From: Bacteroidota bacterium
GTDB taxonomy: Bacteria; Bacteroidota; Bacteroidia; B-17B0; Aurantibacillaceae
Length of the DNA stretch: 64,000 nt
Assembly: GCA_016711805.1 (NCBI GenBank)
Contig: JADJSH010000003.1
Location: forward strand, 272,563-336,562
Direction of reading: 5' to 3'
Positions 18,255-27,609 of this stretch are shown piece after piece. Within the stretch, counting starts at the first letter, position 1. Each line of letters begins with the position of its first letter. Made by a program: the position numbers and the translations under genes. The notes beneath the pieces were generated by a model. The model made no database searches, was not told where the DNA came from, and saw only the letters and a list, made by a program, of their open reading frames with translations.

Positions 18255-18423
18255 TAACGTTTTCGCGACTTGTTTTGTTTGGGGTTTGAAACTATGTCTA
18301 CCGAAATGTTTAAATAAAGATACTATGTTTCTAGGCATTTGCAAAATGAAAATACGTTTCGCGAAGCGACCTTGAATTTGCAAATGCTTGTACTTCCGCC
18401 CGCATTAGGCAAAGGTGCTGTTA
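18255..18423 (-). repeat. attC-like site R1
   Basis: Runs from TAAC (left signature GCCACTAAC) to GTTA (right GTTAGCTGC). The internal promoter for the minus strand is at 18315-18345 (TTTG, 19 bases, TATCTTTA). The two arms belong to different sequence types and pair poorly, unlike most copies. Nothing left of C0 matches the GCCACTAAC signature. Confidence 0.85.
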
Positions 18424-18441
18424 GCTGCAGGTTTTCTCCCG

Positions 18442-19395
18442 TCATTGCTTGATGAGCTTTCCGGTTTTCAGTGTCCCTTTAGAGTTCCTTAATTCATAAA
18501 AGTAAATGCCATCTGCAAGTAACTCAGTGTTCAGCGTCGTGGAGTTTGTGAATGATTGTCGCAATACTTGCTGTCCGAGAAGGTCACGGAGTGAAACTGT
18601 TGTCTGCACTTTGTCTGAAAGAGAAAACGTAAGTTGCGTAGAAAAAGGATTTGGAAAACAACTAACAGAGTTGTCTTTTTCTAAGTTGTGAATAGCCGTA
18701 TAGTTATAACCATATACGTATGCAGAATCAGTTGACACACACACATCATCAATATAGTAATACGCTCCGCATTGTGCGCCTGATAATAGAATATAATCAG
18801 TCAAGGAATTGAAGTTGAACCTACGAATGATTAGATTGGTATAATTGGAGTCAGCGGTAAAAGAACCAGTTAGTCTTGTCCAGTTAACGGTGTCGGTCAC
18901 AATTGAATCGCTACATATTTGAGCGCAATTATTACAATTTGTTATTGGTGAAACTACGCTATATGCTGTGTTTGAAAAAAGAATACCGAGTTTATTGATA
19001 CCACAGTTTGAAGAACCAATTCCTCCTAGTGAAACTTTAAAACTTGCGTAATACTTTGTCCCTGTTTGAAGTGGAGTTAGCAATTGTATTTCTAATGCTT
19101 CCCTTGAATTATCTGAGCCTCCCCATCTTGCAATAAAACCCGCATAGCCGTCACCAGATGCAGGTGTTCTGTAACCAAAGTAATTTGAAGGCACTGTGCA
19201 CCAGTTATAGCCTACAGCACAATTATTAAAATAGTCAGGGGTGTTCTCTGCCGAATACCAGCCAGTCGCCCTTGAAATTTGCCCATCGAAGTCTGGACAA
19301 GTGTCAAATTGCTCAAAACTTGGATTCGGAACTAAATTTTGTCCGAAACAAATTCCGTAATGGAGTAAGATAAATATTGTCAGGAGTTTTTTCAA
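18442..19395 (-). CDS. C1 cargo: secreted protein with T9SS type A sorting domain
   Basis: A 317-residue exported protein. A signal peptide (MKKLLTIFILLHYGICFGQ) is followed by NLVPNPSFEQFDTCPD, a start common in carbohydrate-binding-like jelly-roll domains of Bacteroidota secreted proteins. The C-terminus has the type A sorting signal (CFPNPFSTQLTFSL ... GIYFYELRNSKGTLKTGKLIKQ). It is expected on the surface or released. It fills cassette C1, whose ends are GTTAGCTGC and GCGGCTAAC (one mismatch). The gene is intact. Ligand unknown. Confidence 0.85.
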   Translation of the reverse strand: MKKLLTIFILLHYGICFGQNLVPNPSFEQFDTCPDFDGQISRATGWYSAENTPDYFNNCAVGYNWCTVPSNYFGYRTPASGDGYAGFIARWGGSDNSREALEIQLLTPLQTGTKYYASFKVSLGGIGSSNCGINKLGILFSNTAYSVVSPITNCNNCAQICSDSIVTDTVNWTRLTGSFTADSNYTNLIIRRFNFNSLTDYILLSGAQCGAYYYIDDVCVSTDSAYVYGYNYTAIHNLEKDNSVSCFPNPFSTQLTFSLSDKVQTTVSLRDLLGQQVLRQSFTNSTTLNTELLADGIYFYELRNSKGTLKTGKLIKQ

Positions 19396-19447
19396 TGGCT
19401 GTCTGTCGGTTTTGCTATGTTGGTTGAGTATGTATTGAACTTGCGGC

Positions 19448-19615
19448 TAACGGTTTGCAGCTAGAACTTGTGCGGTTTTGGAACACTCGTCTACCGAAAC
19501 GTTTAAATAAAGATACTATGTTTCTATGCATTTGCAAAATGAAAATATGTTTCGCGGAGCGACCTTGAATTTGCAAATGCTTTGATGTCGCCCGCATAAG
19601 TTTTAGGTGCTGTTA
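19448..19615 (-). repeat. attC-like site R2
   Basis: Left signature GCGGCTAAC (C1), right GTTATATGC (C2). The arms GCTAGAACTTGTGCGG and CACCTAAAACTTATGCGG (reverse complement of the right arm) pair. Internal promoter at 19508-19538 (TTTG, 19, TATCTTTA). Confidence 0.88.
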
Positions 19616-19645
19616 TATGCTTTAAGCGCCACACAGCTTAATTAA

Positions 19646-20038
19646 CTATAGGTCAGCCTGTGTCACATGGAATTCACACTTTACTTTTTCCTTTCCATAC
19701 TTCTTTAGTTTGTTTTTATTAGGAATTGACCAGTTGTCTGAATTATTGGGGTCTTTTTTTACTTGTCCGTTTGTCGATGTAACTATTATATATTTCATAC
19801 GACATGGACAACAATCAAATGTCTTTTTATTTCCTAGCCCATTCAGAACTTTCACAACTAAATAGTCATTTGGTTGGATGTCTGTATAAACTGTGTCACT
19901 AACTTCGTTGTCTTTATATTTAACTGTCAATTGTTGGCTTGAATCATTATATATTTTTAAGTCGCCACTTAGTCCAGGGTCGCAACTTGTCAAACAAATG
20001 ATTGTCAATGAAGTTAAAGTATATTTTAATTTCCTCAT
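19646..20038 (-). CDS. C2 cargo: small lipoprotein, unknown function
   Basis: A 130-residue lipoprotein: the N-terminal signal ends in the lipobox LTSC (Cys19). The mature part is small and beta-rich, with a CCPC motif near residue 77 and a basic C-terminal part. I do not recognise the family. Its cassette ends GTTATATGC and GCATATAAC are perfect inverted repeats. The start codon lies 20 bases from R3, so transcription must begin inside R3 or further upstream; R3 carries a matching promoter. Confidence 0.75.
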   Translation of the reverse strand: MRKLKYTLTSLTIICLTSCDPGLSGDLKIYNDSSQQLTVKYKDNEVSDTVYTDIQPNDYLVVKVLNGLGNKKTFDCCPCRMKYIIVTSTNGQVKKDPNNSDNWSIPNKNKLKKYGKEKVKCEFHVTQADL

Positions 20039-20058
20039 GTCGCTGCGCTTATTGCATA

Positions 20059-20224
20059 TAACGTTTTCGCGGCTTGCTTCGGCCGAATTGAAACCGTTGT
20101 CTACCGAAACGTTTAAATAAAGATACTATGTTTCTAGGCATTTGCAAAATGAAAATAAGTTTCGCGAAGCGACATTTATTGCAAATGCTTGTGCTTCTAC
20201 CCGCATAAGTTTTAGGTGCTGTTA
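20059..20224 (-). repeat. attC-like site R3
   Basis: Left signature GCATATAAC (C2), right GTTAGTGGC (C3). Promoter at 20118-20148 (TTTG, 19, TATCTTTA). The left arm (CGCGGCTTGCTTCGG) and right arm (TAAGTTTTAGGTGC) are of different types and do not pair well. Confidence 0.86.
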
Positions 20225-20232
20225 GTGGCTGC

Positions 20233-20652
20233 CTATTTTCCACCAAAGTTTGAGAACCCAATTGTAAAGTTCAGGTCTACGGCATTTACTTTTAGCAAAT
20301 CTATTTTTAAGTCGTCTGATACAAAAGGATGTCCATCATATACCCAGATTTTTAAACCGCTGCTTTCTTTGATACCTATTGTGTCTACGTCAATTGTATT
20401 ATGAATTTTAAGTTCTATGTAGTTGTCATTCTCAGTTTTCATATTCAAGTCATATACTTTTGCGTCATGCATAGTAACTTGGTCTAAAAGATTTTTGAAT
20501 ACTTCAGAATATTTTTTGTCTATAAGAGTATAGTCGCTATTTGTAAGCAAAGGTTTATACTCATCTCTTATTGTCAAACGAAAATTGCTGTTGTCTGTAC
20601 GCCATAACATTAATGAGGTCGGCTCGCTAGATTGTATATTCCAAATATTCAT
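20233..20652 (-). CDS. C3 cargo: small cytoplasmic protein, unknown function
   Basis: A 139-residue protein without signal peptide or membrane segment, mixed alpha/beta, acidic. No motif was recognised. It fills cassette C3, whose ends GTTAGTGGC and GCCACTAAC match perfectly; only eight bases separate the site R3 from the stop and 22 separate the start from R4. Size and isolation are typical of integron cassette proteins, which are mostly uncharacterised. Confidence 0.7.
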   Translation of the reverse strand: MNIWNIQSSEPTSLMLWRTDNSNFRLTIRDEYKPLLTNSDYTLIDKKYSEVFKNLLDQVTMHDAKVYDLNMKTENDNYIELKIHNTIDVDTIGIKESSGLKIWVYDGHPFVSDDLKIDLLKVNAVDLNFTIGFSNFGGK

Positions 20653-20674
20653 GTGTTTCTATATAGGTTGCCAC

Positions 20675-20841
20675 TAACGTTTTCGCGGTTTGCTTTCGGC
20701 CGTTATTGGAACCGTTGTCTACCGAAATGTTTAAATAAAGATACAACTGTTGCTATGCAATTGCAAAGCAAAAATTAAAAAAGTTTCTACCGCTTTTGCA
20801 ATTGCTTTGTTGTCTGCAAGGCTGGAGCAAACCGTGTGTTA
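20675..20841 (-). repeat. attC-like site R4
   Basis: Left signature GCCACTAAC (C3), right GTTAGCAG (C4). Arms CGGTTTGCTTTCGGCC and CGGTTTGCTCCAGCC (reverse complement of right) pair. Promoter at 20736-20767 with a 20-base spacer. Confidence 0.88.
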
Positions 20842-20866
20842 GCAGATGGCCGCTACATTTAGTTTT

Positions 20867-21235
20867 TTATTCAACATTCAGTCTCCACACAATTGTTTTG
20901 TCAAAGCCAAATGTTGGTATTAAAATCTTAGTAGTCTCATTATTTTCGTCAACTATTTTCCAACTGTCGGTTTCAATTATATTTTCATAGTTAGCTTCTT
21001 CTAATTCTAACTCCTCTTGTTCATTTTCACCTGCCTCGTATTCCACTGCGTTTTCCAATGATGCATAATACCTGTCTTGTCTTGCGCTAAAGTCAATATA
21101 GTTTAGTATTTGAGTCGATAGAGTGTCTGACTGGTTTAGTATAAGATTAAATTTTCCGCTAAATGAAGGAAAGTCTGCGTCGGCATATTCAATATCTCCA
21201 ATTAGCTTTTCGTCAAAGTACAATTTATATGTCAT
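20867..21235 (-). CDS. C4 cargo: small acidic protein, unknown function
   Basis: A 122-residue, strongly acidic cytoplasmic protein with a run of Glu-rich sequence around residues 66-82. It begins with MTYKLYFDEKLIGDIEYADADFP, a beta-hairpin-like start. No family recognised. The high charge is reminiscent of immunity proteins or antitoxins, but no toxin is adjacent, so this is only a thought. Cassette ends are GTTAGCAG and CTGCTAAC. Confidence 0.7.
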   Translation of the reverse strand: MTYKLYFDEKLIGDIEYADADFPSFSGKFNLILNQSDTLSTQILNYIDFSARQDRYYASLENAVEYEAGENEQEELELEEANYENIIETDSWKIVDENNETTKILIPTFGFDKTIVWRLNVE

Positions 21236-21284
21236 AGTTGTCGAGGGTATAGTTGTTTTGGTTTTCTGTCTAGCGGCTTACTGC

Positions 21285-21449
21285 TAACGTTAGGCAGCTT
21301 GGCGAAGGCGGGCTTCGAAGCTAATCATAACGAATGTTTTTATAAAGATAAATGTTTATTGGACTTTTACAAAAATGAAAAGAAGACGCGTAGCGACATT
21401 AAATTTGTAAAAGCTTATTAGCTGCCCGCTTTTGCTAAACTGCCAGTTA
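21285..21449 (-). repeat. attC-like site R5 (divergent)
   Basis: Most divergent full copy. Left signature CTGCTAAC (C4), right GTTAGGTGTAG (C5). Arms GGCAGCTTGGCGAAGGCGGG and GGCAGTTTAGCAAAAGCGGG pair. The promoter is still conserved at 21343-21373 (TTTG, 19, TATCTTTA) although the rest has drifted. Confidence 0.82.
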
Positions 21450-21874
21450 GGTGTAGTTCATTTCGGCACATGTGCGGTTGGACTTGGTTCGGGTGCCGAA
21501 GAAATGACGGTGTTCGGTGAGTGGCACTTCTTGCTGATGAAGTCAGATTTTTTTAATTAAAAATATTGAGCTAATAAAGCCTTATTGGCTTAGTCTTTTT
21601 AATGTTAAGCCAAAGGCTTTCATTTTTTCTTCATTTTTAATATTGCTATGTTCTGTAGCAGATTTTAACATTTATTTCTTCTACCTTCGTCAAGTCGTTG
21701 TAACGATGCCAGTCGTTTGAAAGCGAGCTTTCACGATGTCAATCGCAACGACTTGCGGTAGATTTCAAAATGAATAAATCCGCGTAAAATATTGTCAAGA
21801 TAAAGATTGAAATATGATTAGTCTTTAGCTTAAAAGTTGGTCTTTTGTATCTCGCTGCGCTGCTGATTACACCT
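21450..21874 (-). other. C5: cassette without a recognisable gene
   Basis: This 425-bp unit is bounded by GTTAGGTGTAG and TTACACCTCAAC (one substitution). It holds no open frame of useful length. An imperfect 83-base hairpin lies at 21680-21762 (TCTACC...AAGTCGTTG pairs with CAACGACTTGCGGTAGA). It could encode an RNA or be a decayed gene. Confidence 0.6.
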
Positions 21875-22042
21875 CAACGGTTTGCAGCTAGAACTTGTGC
21901 GGTTTTGTAACACTCGTCTACCGAAACGTTTAAATAAAGATAGCATGTTTCTATGCATTTGCAAAATGAAAATGTCTTTCGCGGAGCAGCCTTGAATTTG
22001 CAAATGCTTTGATGTCGCCCGCATAAGTTTTAGGTGCTGTTA
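21875..22042 (-). repeat. attC-like site R6
   Basis: Left end is CAAC instead of TAAC (signature CACCTCAAC, C5), right GTTAGCAACCA (C6). Nearly identical to R2 and R15 in its arms, which pair. Promoter at 21935-21965 (TTTG, 19, TATCTTTA). Confidence 0.86.
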
Positions 22043-22057
22043 GCAACCAGTGCATTT

Positions 22058-23065
22058 TCAATTGTTTTCAATAACTAACTTGTCAATGAAAATTGTTTTC
22101 GAGTTTTCCTTTATTTGAAGAAAGTAAATTCCGCTTTCACAATTGTCACATCGAAACTTAATGCTTTGTCCATTTATGTTGTCAATTTGTTTAATAACCT
22201 GTCCAAAGGAATTAGTCACAATTAGACACGCATTAGTTAAGATTTTACTCACTTCAATTTTTGTTTCATAAGAAAATGGATTTGGAGATATAATTAGCTG
22301 TCTACCTTGTTTTGTTAAATCATTAATGCCAACAAAATCTTGACATGAAGTTGGTATAGGATTTTGAGTAGCAAGTCTAATTGATGCTCCACCAGGAATG
22401 CCACCAGGAACAATATTTGAACATAACATTTGATAAGTTCCATCAATTTGACAAATTTTAATTACATCGGTATTCGAAAAGCCAATTATACGATTATCAG
22501 AACCACTAAAAGAACTGGTTGCAGCACCTTCGCAACCAAGTATTGCGTTGATTGTTGAAACAGGCACCGCATTTAAAATAGAGGAATTAGTTGCGTCGAG
22601 AGTTATTTTTATAAGTTCTGAACCAGAAGTCATATACAAGTTATTGTCATACCAAGTTAAATCGCCAGTTGCACTATAGCCAATACTACCAATGGAGTAA
22701 GTTGTTGTATTTGTAGTTCTTATGCCATATAGATTTTGATTTACTTCTGCTAGGACCGTTGTGTCATTTAGACCAACTAGTGATATGCTCTGAAGTCCTG
22801 TAAAACCTATTAAATTAGAATTCGCCGTGGTTGTGTCTATTTGATAAAGGTCTCCAGATACAATGCCCCATAGTTTTCCGTTCGGCGTAAATGCAATGTC
22901 GCCAAAGCCTTGTCCTGTTGAACCAACGAAAGTCGAGGTACAGGCGCTTAAATTTAATTTGTAAAGGTCGCCCCCAGAAATTGTCACAAAAATTGGAGAT
23001 TGTGAATATGTCCACACATACATTGTCAGCAGAAGTCCTATGAGTATATGTGTCTTTTTATGCAT
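22058..23065 (-). CDS. C6 cargo: secreted beta-propeller-like protein with T9SS type A sorting domain
   Basis: A 335-residue exported protein: signal peptide (ILIGLLLTMYVWTYSQ), then a propeller-like body with repeated GDLYKLNLS / GDLYQIDTT / NLYGIRTTN blades, and a C-terminal type A sorting domain (ISPNPFSYETKIEV ... SGIYFLQIKENSKTIFIDKLVI). Expected at the cell surface. The ATG is only six bases from R7, so its leader lies inside that site. Cassette ends GTTAGCAACCA and TTGGTGCTAAC differ by one inserted base. Intact. Confidence 0.83.
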   Translation of the reverse strand: MHKKTHILIGLLLTMYVWTYSQSPIFVTISGGDLYKLNLSACTSTFVGSTGQGFGDIAFTPNGKLWGIVSGDLYQIDTTTANSNLIGFTGLQSISLVGLNDTTVLAEVNQNLYGIRTTNTTTYSIGSIGYSATGDLTWYDNNLYMTSGSELIKITLDATNSSILNAVPVSTINAILGCEGAATSSFSGSDNRIIGFSNTDVIKICQIDGTYQMLCSNIVPGGIPGGASIRLATQNPIPTSCQDFVGINDLTKQGRQLIISPNPFSYETKIEVSKILTNACLIVTNSFGQVIKQIDNINGQSIKFRCDNCESGIYFLQIKENSKTIFIDKLVIENN

Positions 23066-23071
23066 TGGTGC

Positions 23072-23255
23072 TAACGTTTTGGAGCTTTGCGTTCGGCGGG
23101 CTTTGAAACACTCTGCTTTCTACACGCATAATGTTTATTAGTTGCCGAAATACTGTACTCTTTTTTGCTTACATGAAAATACAACTTTCTGCGTAGCAGG
23201 CAAAACTGTAAGCAAAAAACTTTGATGTCCGCCCGCTGACGCAAAGGTGCTGTTA
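23072..23255 (-). repeat. attC-like site R7
   Basis: Long variant (184 bp). Left signature TTGGTGCTAAC (C6), right GTTACCTG (C7). Arms CTTTGCGTTCGGCGGGC and CCTTTGCGTCAGCGGGC pair. The centre differs from most copies and has no clear TAnnTTTG promoter. The same variant ends the sister cassettes (R20, R21). Confidence 0.86.
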
Positions 23256-23638
23256 CCTGATGCCAGCCGCATTTAGTGAGAAAAGTTTCTATACAACACA
23301 ATGTTTCTAATTACGAAACCATATGTCTGACAGAAACCGAATGCCACCCAAAGCAATTTGTGAAAATTGCTGGAGCGGGGTAGAACTTGCAAAACGTTTT
23401 TGCAAAATTTGGATTGTGCGGCTGCATTGTGCGTTTTGCAAATGGGCTTGGCAAGTTATGGGAAGACAAAAACCTGAAACGCGGTCAGAGTGCCCTAAAG
23501 CCCTGCCGTAGTTTTCTAAATCACTGTGCTAGTTCCCTAAAACGCGGTCAGCGTTTTCTATGTTTTGCTTGCTAAACACAGGTTGACATAACTGCAAGCA
23601 AAAACCCTAAGTTATATATTTCAATTAAGGAGTTTTTT
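23256..23638. repeat. C7 shell, conserved left end
   Basis: Starts GTTACCTGATGCCAGCCGC and is shared with 56787-57197 and 60605-61130. It contains a 21-bp minisatellite of about four units at 23478-23561 (consensus AACGCTGTCAGAGTTTTCTAA). Small open frames here (for example 23323-23511) recur in the copies but overlap in several frames and do not look coding. Confidence 0.75.
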
Positions 23639-26600
23639 TTAATCTTTTGCTATTTTGATTCTATGAGTGTTTCCGTTTTCACATAGTTCTATGTAATAAA
23701 TTCCGGTCGAAAGTTCTGTTAAATCTAATGTATTGCTATTCTTTTTTAAATTTACTTTTTCAATGATTAGCTGACCAGCAAAATTAAATAGTTTTATGCT
23801 ACCATTTCTTATAATCTGATCGGTTATTATTGTTATTACAGAATTCGTTGGATTTGGAAAAATATTGACACTACTAGTGTAATTATTTTTTGAAACATCT
23901 GTGACTAATACATTGTAACAGTTTGAAGTATCGCTGCACGTATTTTTTGTAAGAACTACAGCATAAGAACCACTTACTGACGCCACATAGTTTTGATTAA
24001 CAGCGTTTGCAATGTTTGAATTTCCGTTTCCGCAATCTATCCATTGATAGGAATCTGCGATTTCATTTGCGGCTAATGTAAATCCTGTTACTACAATACT
24101 CGTGTCAATTAAATTTACTGATAATAATGTATTGATAATACTATCGCAGCCAAAAATAGAAATCAATGTGTCTTTATAGATTCCAGGTGTAGTATAAATA
24201 TTACCATTAATACTATAGAAACTACCTTCACAAATTGACTGAGGATTATTTGTGAAAAAAGTGGGATTAATATTTAAATTCAAATAGATAATACTATCGC
24301 ATCCGCTTGTAGTCTGTAATTGACGGGTGTAAATACCACTAGTTGTTAAGGTTTGTTGGCCAAAAATATATGACTCGCCATTACATAAAGTTGCATTTAT
24401 TGTTGAAGTTAAAACTGGGTTTACTAAAACTAACTGAGTTCTGATCTCATTACATCCATTAGAGGTATATCCCGCAACGGTATAAGTGGTATTGGAAATT
24501 GGTGAAACACTATATTGTGCGGTTGATGGACCATTCATCCATATAAATGAATCCATCCCACTTGCTATAAGTATTGCAGTATCACCTTCGCACACTGTCG
24601 TATTACCTGATACAATTAATGAAGGAATTCTAATTGTTAAGGAACTAGTATTCGAGCAGCCATTTGAAGTTCCTGTAACTGTATAGATTGTAGTTAAACT
24701 TGGTGAAGCAATTGGATTTGAAATATTTGAGTAATTTAAACCAAAAATTGGGGACCAAGAATAGGAATTAGCCCCACTAGCTGATAAAGTTGCTGATGAT
24801 GCTGTACAAATTGTTGTGTCTGAAAAAGCTAAACTTATATTTGGGATTGGGTTAACGGTAATAAGTTGTGTTTTGATTTCAGCACATCCATTAGGAGTGT
24901 AGCCCGTGACTGTATAATTTGAAGTTGTAGTTGGTGAAACAATATTTTGCGCTGTTAACGAGCCATTACTCCATAACAATGAATCCATTCCAATTGCGGT
25001 GAGCGTTGCAGAACTACCTTCGCAAATTACTGTATTACCTGAAATAGTTAATATAGGAATTCTAACTGCTACCGTGCTTGTATTCGAACAACCATTTATT
25101 ACGCCTGTTACAGTATATATAGTTGTTGTTGTTGGAGTAGAAACGGGATTAGAGATATTTGAATAATTTAAAGCAGAGGTTGGAATCCAAGAATAAGTAT
25201 TAGCACCGTTAGCTGAAAGAGATGCAGAACTAGTGCTACAAATTGTAGTATCGGAAAATGCTACATTAATAACGGGTTTTGGATTAACAGTAATAAAAGA
25301 CGAAGAAGAAATTCCTGCACCCACCGAATTGATTCCATTTACTGATACTGGACCACTTGAAGCTAAATTGCTAAAACTTACTGTGATGGATCTGGTATTA
25401 ATGCCATTAGTTATGGTTGCTCCGCCAGGCAATGCCCAATTGTACCCTGTTGCATTGGCAATGGGAGGAACAGTATAAACAACTCCTGTTTGCCCAGCGC
25501 AAACGGTAAATGAACCTGATATGCTACCAGCATTGTTCGGTTTCAACTGTTTATACTTTGCGAAAAAAGCATCAGATACACCTGTACCAAACGTTCCGTT
25601 ACTTGTTTGAGGCATGAATAGGCCACCCAAAACATCAAAATATACAGTACCACCAAATTCTCCCGCAACTATAATATTTCTTGCAGTATCGACCGCAATG
25701 CATTTGCCATATTCTGCATATGTGGATCCTAGAGCTATAGTCCAAATATTACCTCCTGTAGAATTATATTTAGAGAAAAAAAATTGATAAGAACCTCCTG
25801 CATAAATCGACCCTGTAGAATACAAATAACCTAATTCGTCAAGTAATATTTTAGAAGGACGTGAGCTATTTGTGTGAGTATATGCATTTGCCCAAATATA
25901 ATTTCCATTAGAATCATATTTTGCCAAAAAGGCATTATAATATGAGGCGGCACCTGAAACCAAATTATTTGTTGCAAAAGGATCAGGATTAAAATCAACC
26001 ATATCTGTAAAAACTCCAGCAAGGTATATATTGCCAACACTGTCATTTATTATATCATATCCATTATCTATTTTAGAACCACCAATGCTTTTAGCCCAAA
26101 TATAATTTCCTGTAGAATCATACTTTGCAAAAAAGGCGTCCCAGTAATAAGATTGCGAACCTAAAACGGCCGTGAGATTACTAACTGGTGTATTTGGGTC
26201 AAAATCAACTGTTCCATAGTAACTCCCCGTTAAATAAACATTACCCAATTTATCAACTGATATACTTGCGCCTACTGATTGTCCATCTATAGTTTTGGCC
26301 CAAATGTAATTTCCATTATTATCGTATTTAGCAAAAAAGGTTTCTGGCGCAAGATTATTACTTGAATTTGCTGTTAAAGTAGCTGTGCCAGCACTAGGAT
26401 CGAAATCTTTTGTATCAGTGAAAGTGGCGGTTATATATATGTTTCCATTTTTATCTGTTGCAATTCTATTTACTGGTGAACTGTAGTTATCTGGAAAAGG
26501 GATATTTTTGGCCCAAATATAATTACCATTAATGTCATATTTTGCAAAAAAACCACCATCATAATATGCATTTGCTACACTAAGAGTTGCCACTCCAACA

Positions 26601-26989
26601 CCTGGGTCAAAATCAACAGATCCTTCAAACCGACCCAATAAAATCAAATCCCCATTAATATCGAATTTTAAATCTAGACCCTTGCTGTTATCGCCTAGTT
26701 TAAAAGCCCAAACATAATTTCCTGCTGTATCATATTTTGCTAAATATAACGAGCCTGTTCCGTTTCCTATAAGCGTAGCAGTTCCAGCACTTGGATCAAA
26801 ATCGGTTGTTCTATTAAATACACCTGTTACATAAACATTTCCTACTTTGTCAACAACAACACTATTTACTTCTTCAACTTGGTCAGTACCACTTATTTTT
26901 CGCGACCATTTACATTTATACTGCGCCGTTGAAGTAATACAATAAATTATAAAAAATAAAAAATAAATTTTTTTTACGTAATGCTTCAT
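23639..26989 (-). CDS. C7 cargo: large secreted SBBP-propeller protein with T9SS type A sorting domain
   Basis: A 1116-residue intact exported protein. A signal peptide is followed by about eight SBBP-type beta-propeller repeats to residue ~490; each has a blade such as GNVYVTGVF...TTDFDPSAGTATL...FFAKYDNNGNYIWAK. Then come Ig-like/PKD-like repeats with a recurring VNPIPNISLAFSDTTIC pattern. The end is a type A sorting domain (IFPNPTNSVITIITD ... TGIYYIELCENGNTHRIKIAKD). It is the only giant shell gene here that is not frameshifted. Expected at the surface; target unknown. Confidence 0.87.
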   Translation of the reverse strand: MKHYVKKIYFLFFIIYCITSTAQYKCKWSRKISGTDQVEEVNSVVVDKVGNVYVTGVFNRTTDFDPSAGTATLIGNGTGSLYLAKYDTAGNYVWAFKLGDNSKGLDLKFDINGDLILLGRFEGSVDFDPGVGVATLSVANAYYDGGFFAKYDINGNYIWAKNIPFPDNYSSPVNRIATDKNGNIYITATFTDTKDFDPSAGTATLTANSSNNLAPETFFAKYDNNGNYIWAKTIDGQSVGASISVDKLGNVYLTGSYYGTVDFDPNTPVSNLTAVLGSQSYYWDAFFAKYDSTGNYIWAKSIGGSKIDNGYDIINDSVGNIYLAGVFTDMVDFNPDPFATNNLVSGAASYYNAFLAKYDSNGNYIWANAYTHTNSSRPSKILLDELGYLYSTGSIYAGGSYQFFFSKYNSTGGNIWTIALGSTYAEYGKCIAVDTARNIIVAGEFGGTVYFDVLGGLFMPQTSNGTFGTGVSDAFFAKYKQLKPNNAGSISGSFTVCAGQTGVVYTVPPIANATGYNWALPGGATITNGINTRSITVSFSNLASSGPVSVNGINSVGAGISSSSFITVNPKPVINVAFSDTTICSTSSASLSANGANTYSWIPTSALNYSNISNPVSTPTTTTIYTVTGVINGCSNTSTVAVRIPILTISGNTVICEGSSATLTAIGMDSLLWSNGSLTAQNIVSPTTTSNYTVTGYTPNGCAEIKTQLITVNPIPNISLAFSDTTICTASSATLSASGANSYSWSPIFGLNYSNISNPIASPSLTTIYTVTGTSNGCSNTSSLTIRIPSLIVSGNTTVCEGDTAILIASGMDSFIWMNGPSTAQYSVSPISNTTYTVAGYTSNGCNEIRTQLVLVNPVLTSTINATLCNGESYIFGQQTLTTSGIYTRQLQTTSGCDSIIYLNLNINPTFFTNNPQSICEGSFYSINGNIYTTPGIYKDTLISIFGCDSIINTLLSVNLIDTSIVVTGFTLAANEIADSYQWIDCGNGNSNIANAVNQNYVASVSGSYAVVLTKNTCSDTSNCYNVLVTDVSKNNYTSSVNIFPNPTNSVITIITDQIIRNGSIKLFNFAGQLIIEKVNLKKNSNTLDLTELSTGIYYIELCENGNTHRIKIAKD

Positions 26990-27091
26990 TTGTGAAATAT
27001 ATTTTAGATTGTAAAGGGAAAATAATTTGTGAAAAGGTAGAAAAATAATCTTGATTAAACAAAATTAGGACGATATGGCTTACTAGTCTAA

Positions 27092-27374
27092 AAGACCGCG
27101 CGCCCGCGGCAATGCGCCTTTGACTAAGCGGACGCGAGATGCGCAAAACTGTGCTGAAAGCACACCTTATTTTATGGGTGAGGTAATTTAGCTTATTTGG
27201 TTTTTGCCTGCCTTTTGCAAAAACAAATGTGCTAAATTATTGGGATAGCAAAAACGGCTTTTTCAAGCCGATAAAACAGTTTGGTTTTCACACACAGGTC
27301 TGCAAGTTTAGTGATGTCTAAATGAAGTTTTGTGTCTAAAGTTAAAGTTTGATTTTCTGTCGGCTGGTTGCAGG
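27092..27374. repeat. C7 shell, conserved right end (B element copy 1)
   Basis: Shared with 42109-42437, 55475-55793 and 60157-60420. A long hairpin at 27184-27239 has outer stem AATTTAGC/GCTAAATT, internal loop TTA opposite TGT, and inner stem TTTTTGC/GCAAAAA. A second small hairpin, CGGCTTTTTCAAGCCG, is at 27255-27270. It ends with the cassette signature CAGGTAAC. No gene is seen in 26990-27374. Confidence 0.75.
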
Positions 27375-27554
27375 TAACGTTTTGGGCCCCTTTGGAGCTT
27401 TGCCTAGTGCGGTTTGAAACATTTTCTTACCGAAATATTACTGACAAAGATACTATGTTTGTTGCCATTTGCAAAGCGAAAATAATTGTCCCCGCGAAGC
27501 GACCGCTTTTGCAAATGCTTTGTTGTCCGCCCGCATTAGGCAAAGGTGCTGTTA
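27375..27554 (-). repeat. attC-like site R8
   Basis: Left signature CAGGTAAC (C7), right GTTAGCCA (C8). Arms CTTTGCCTAGTGCGG and CCTTTGCCTAATGCGG pair; a short GC-rich insertion lies near the left end. Promoter at 27445-27475 with a perfect TATCTTTG. Confidence 0.88.
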
Positions 27555-27609
27555 GCCATAGTTGCTGCCTTTAGTTTAAACATAGCTTTAGTGTCTGCCG
27601 AATGTCAAA

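Noticed and set aside
23323..23511. Small recurrent frame starting MSDRNRMPPKAICENC (also at 56854 and 60672)
   Set aside because: The DNA is conserved as part of the shell end, but another frame is equally open, the ends differ between copies, and no start signal is visible.
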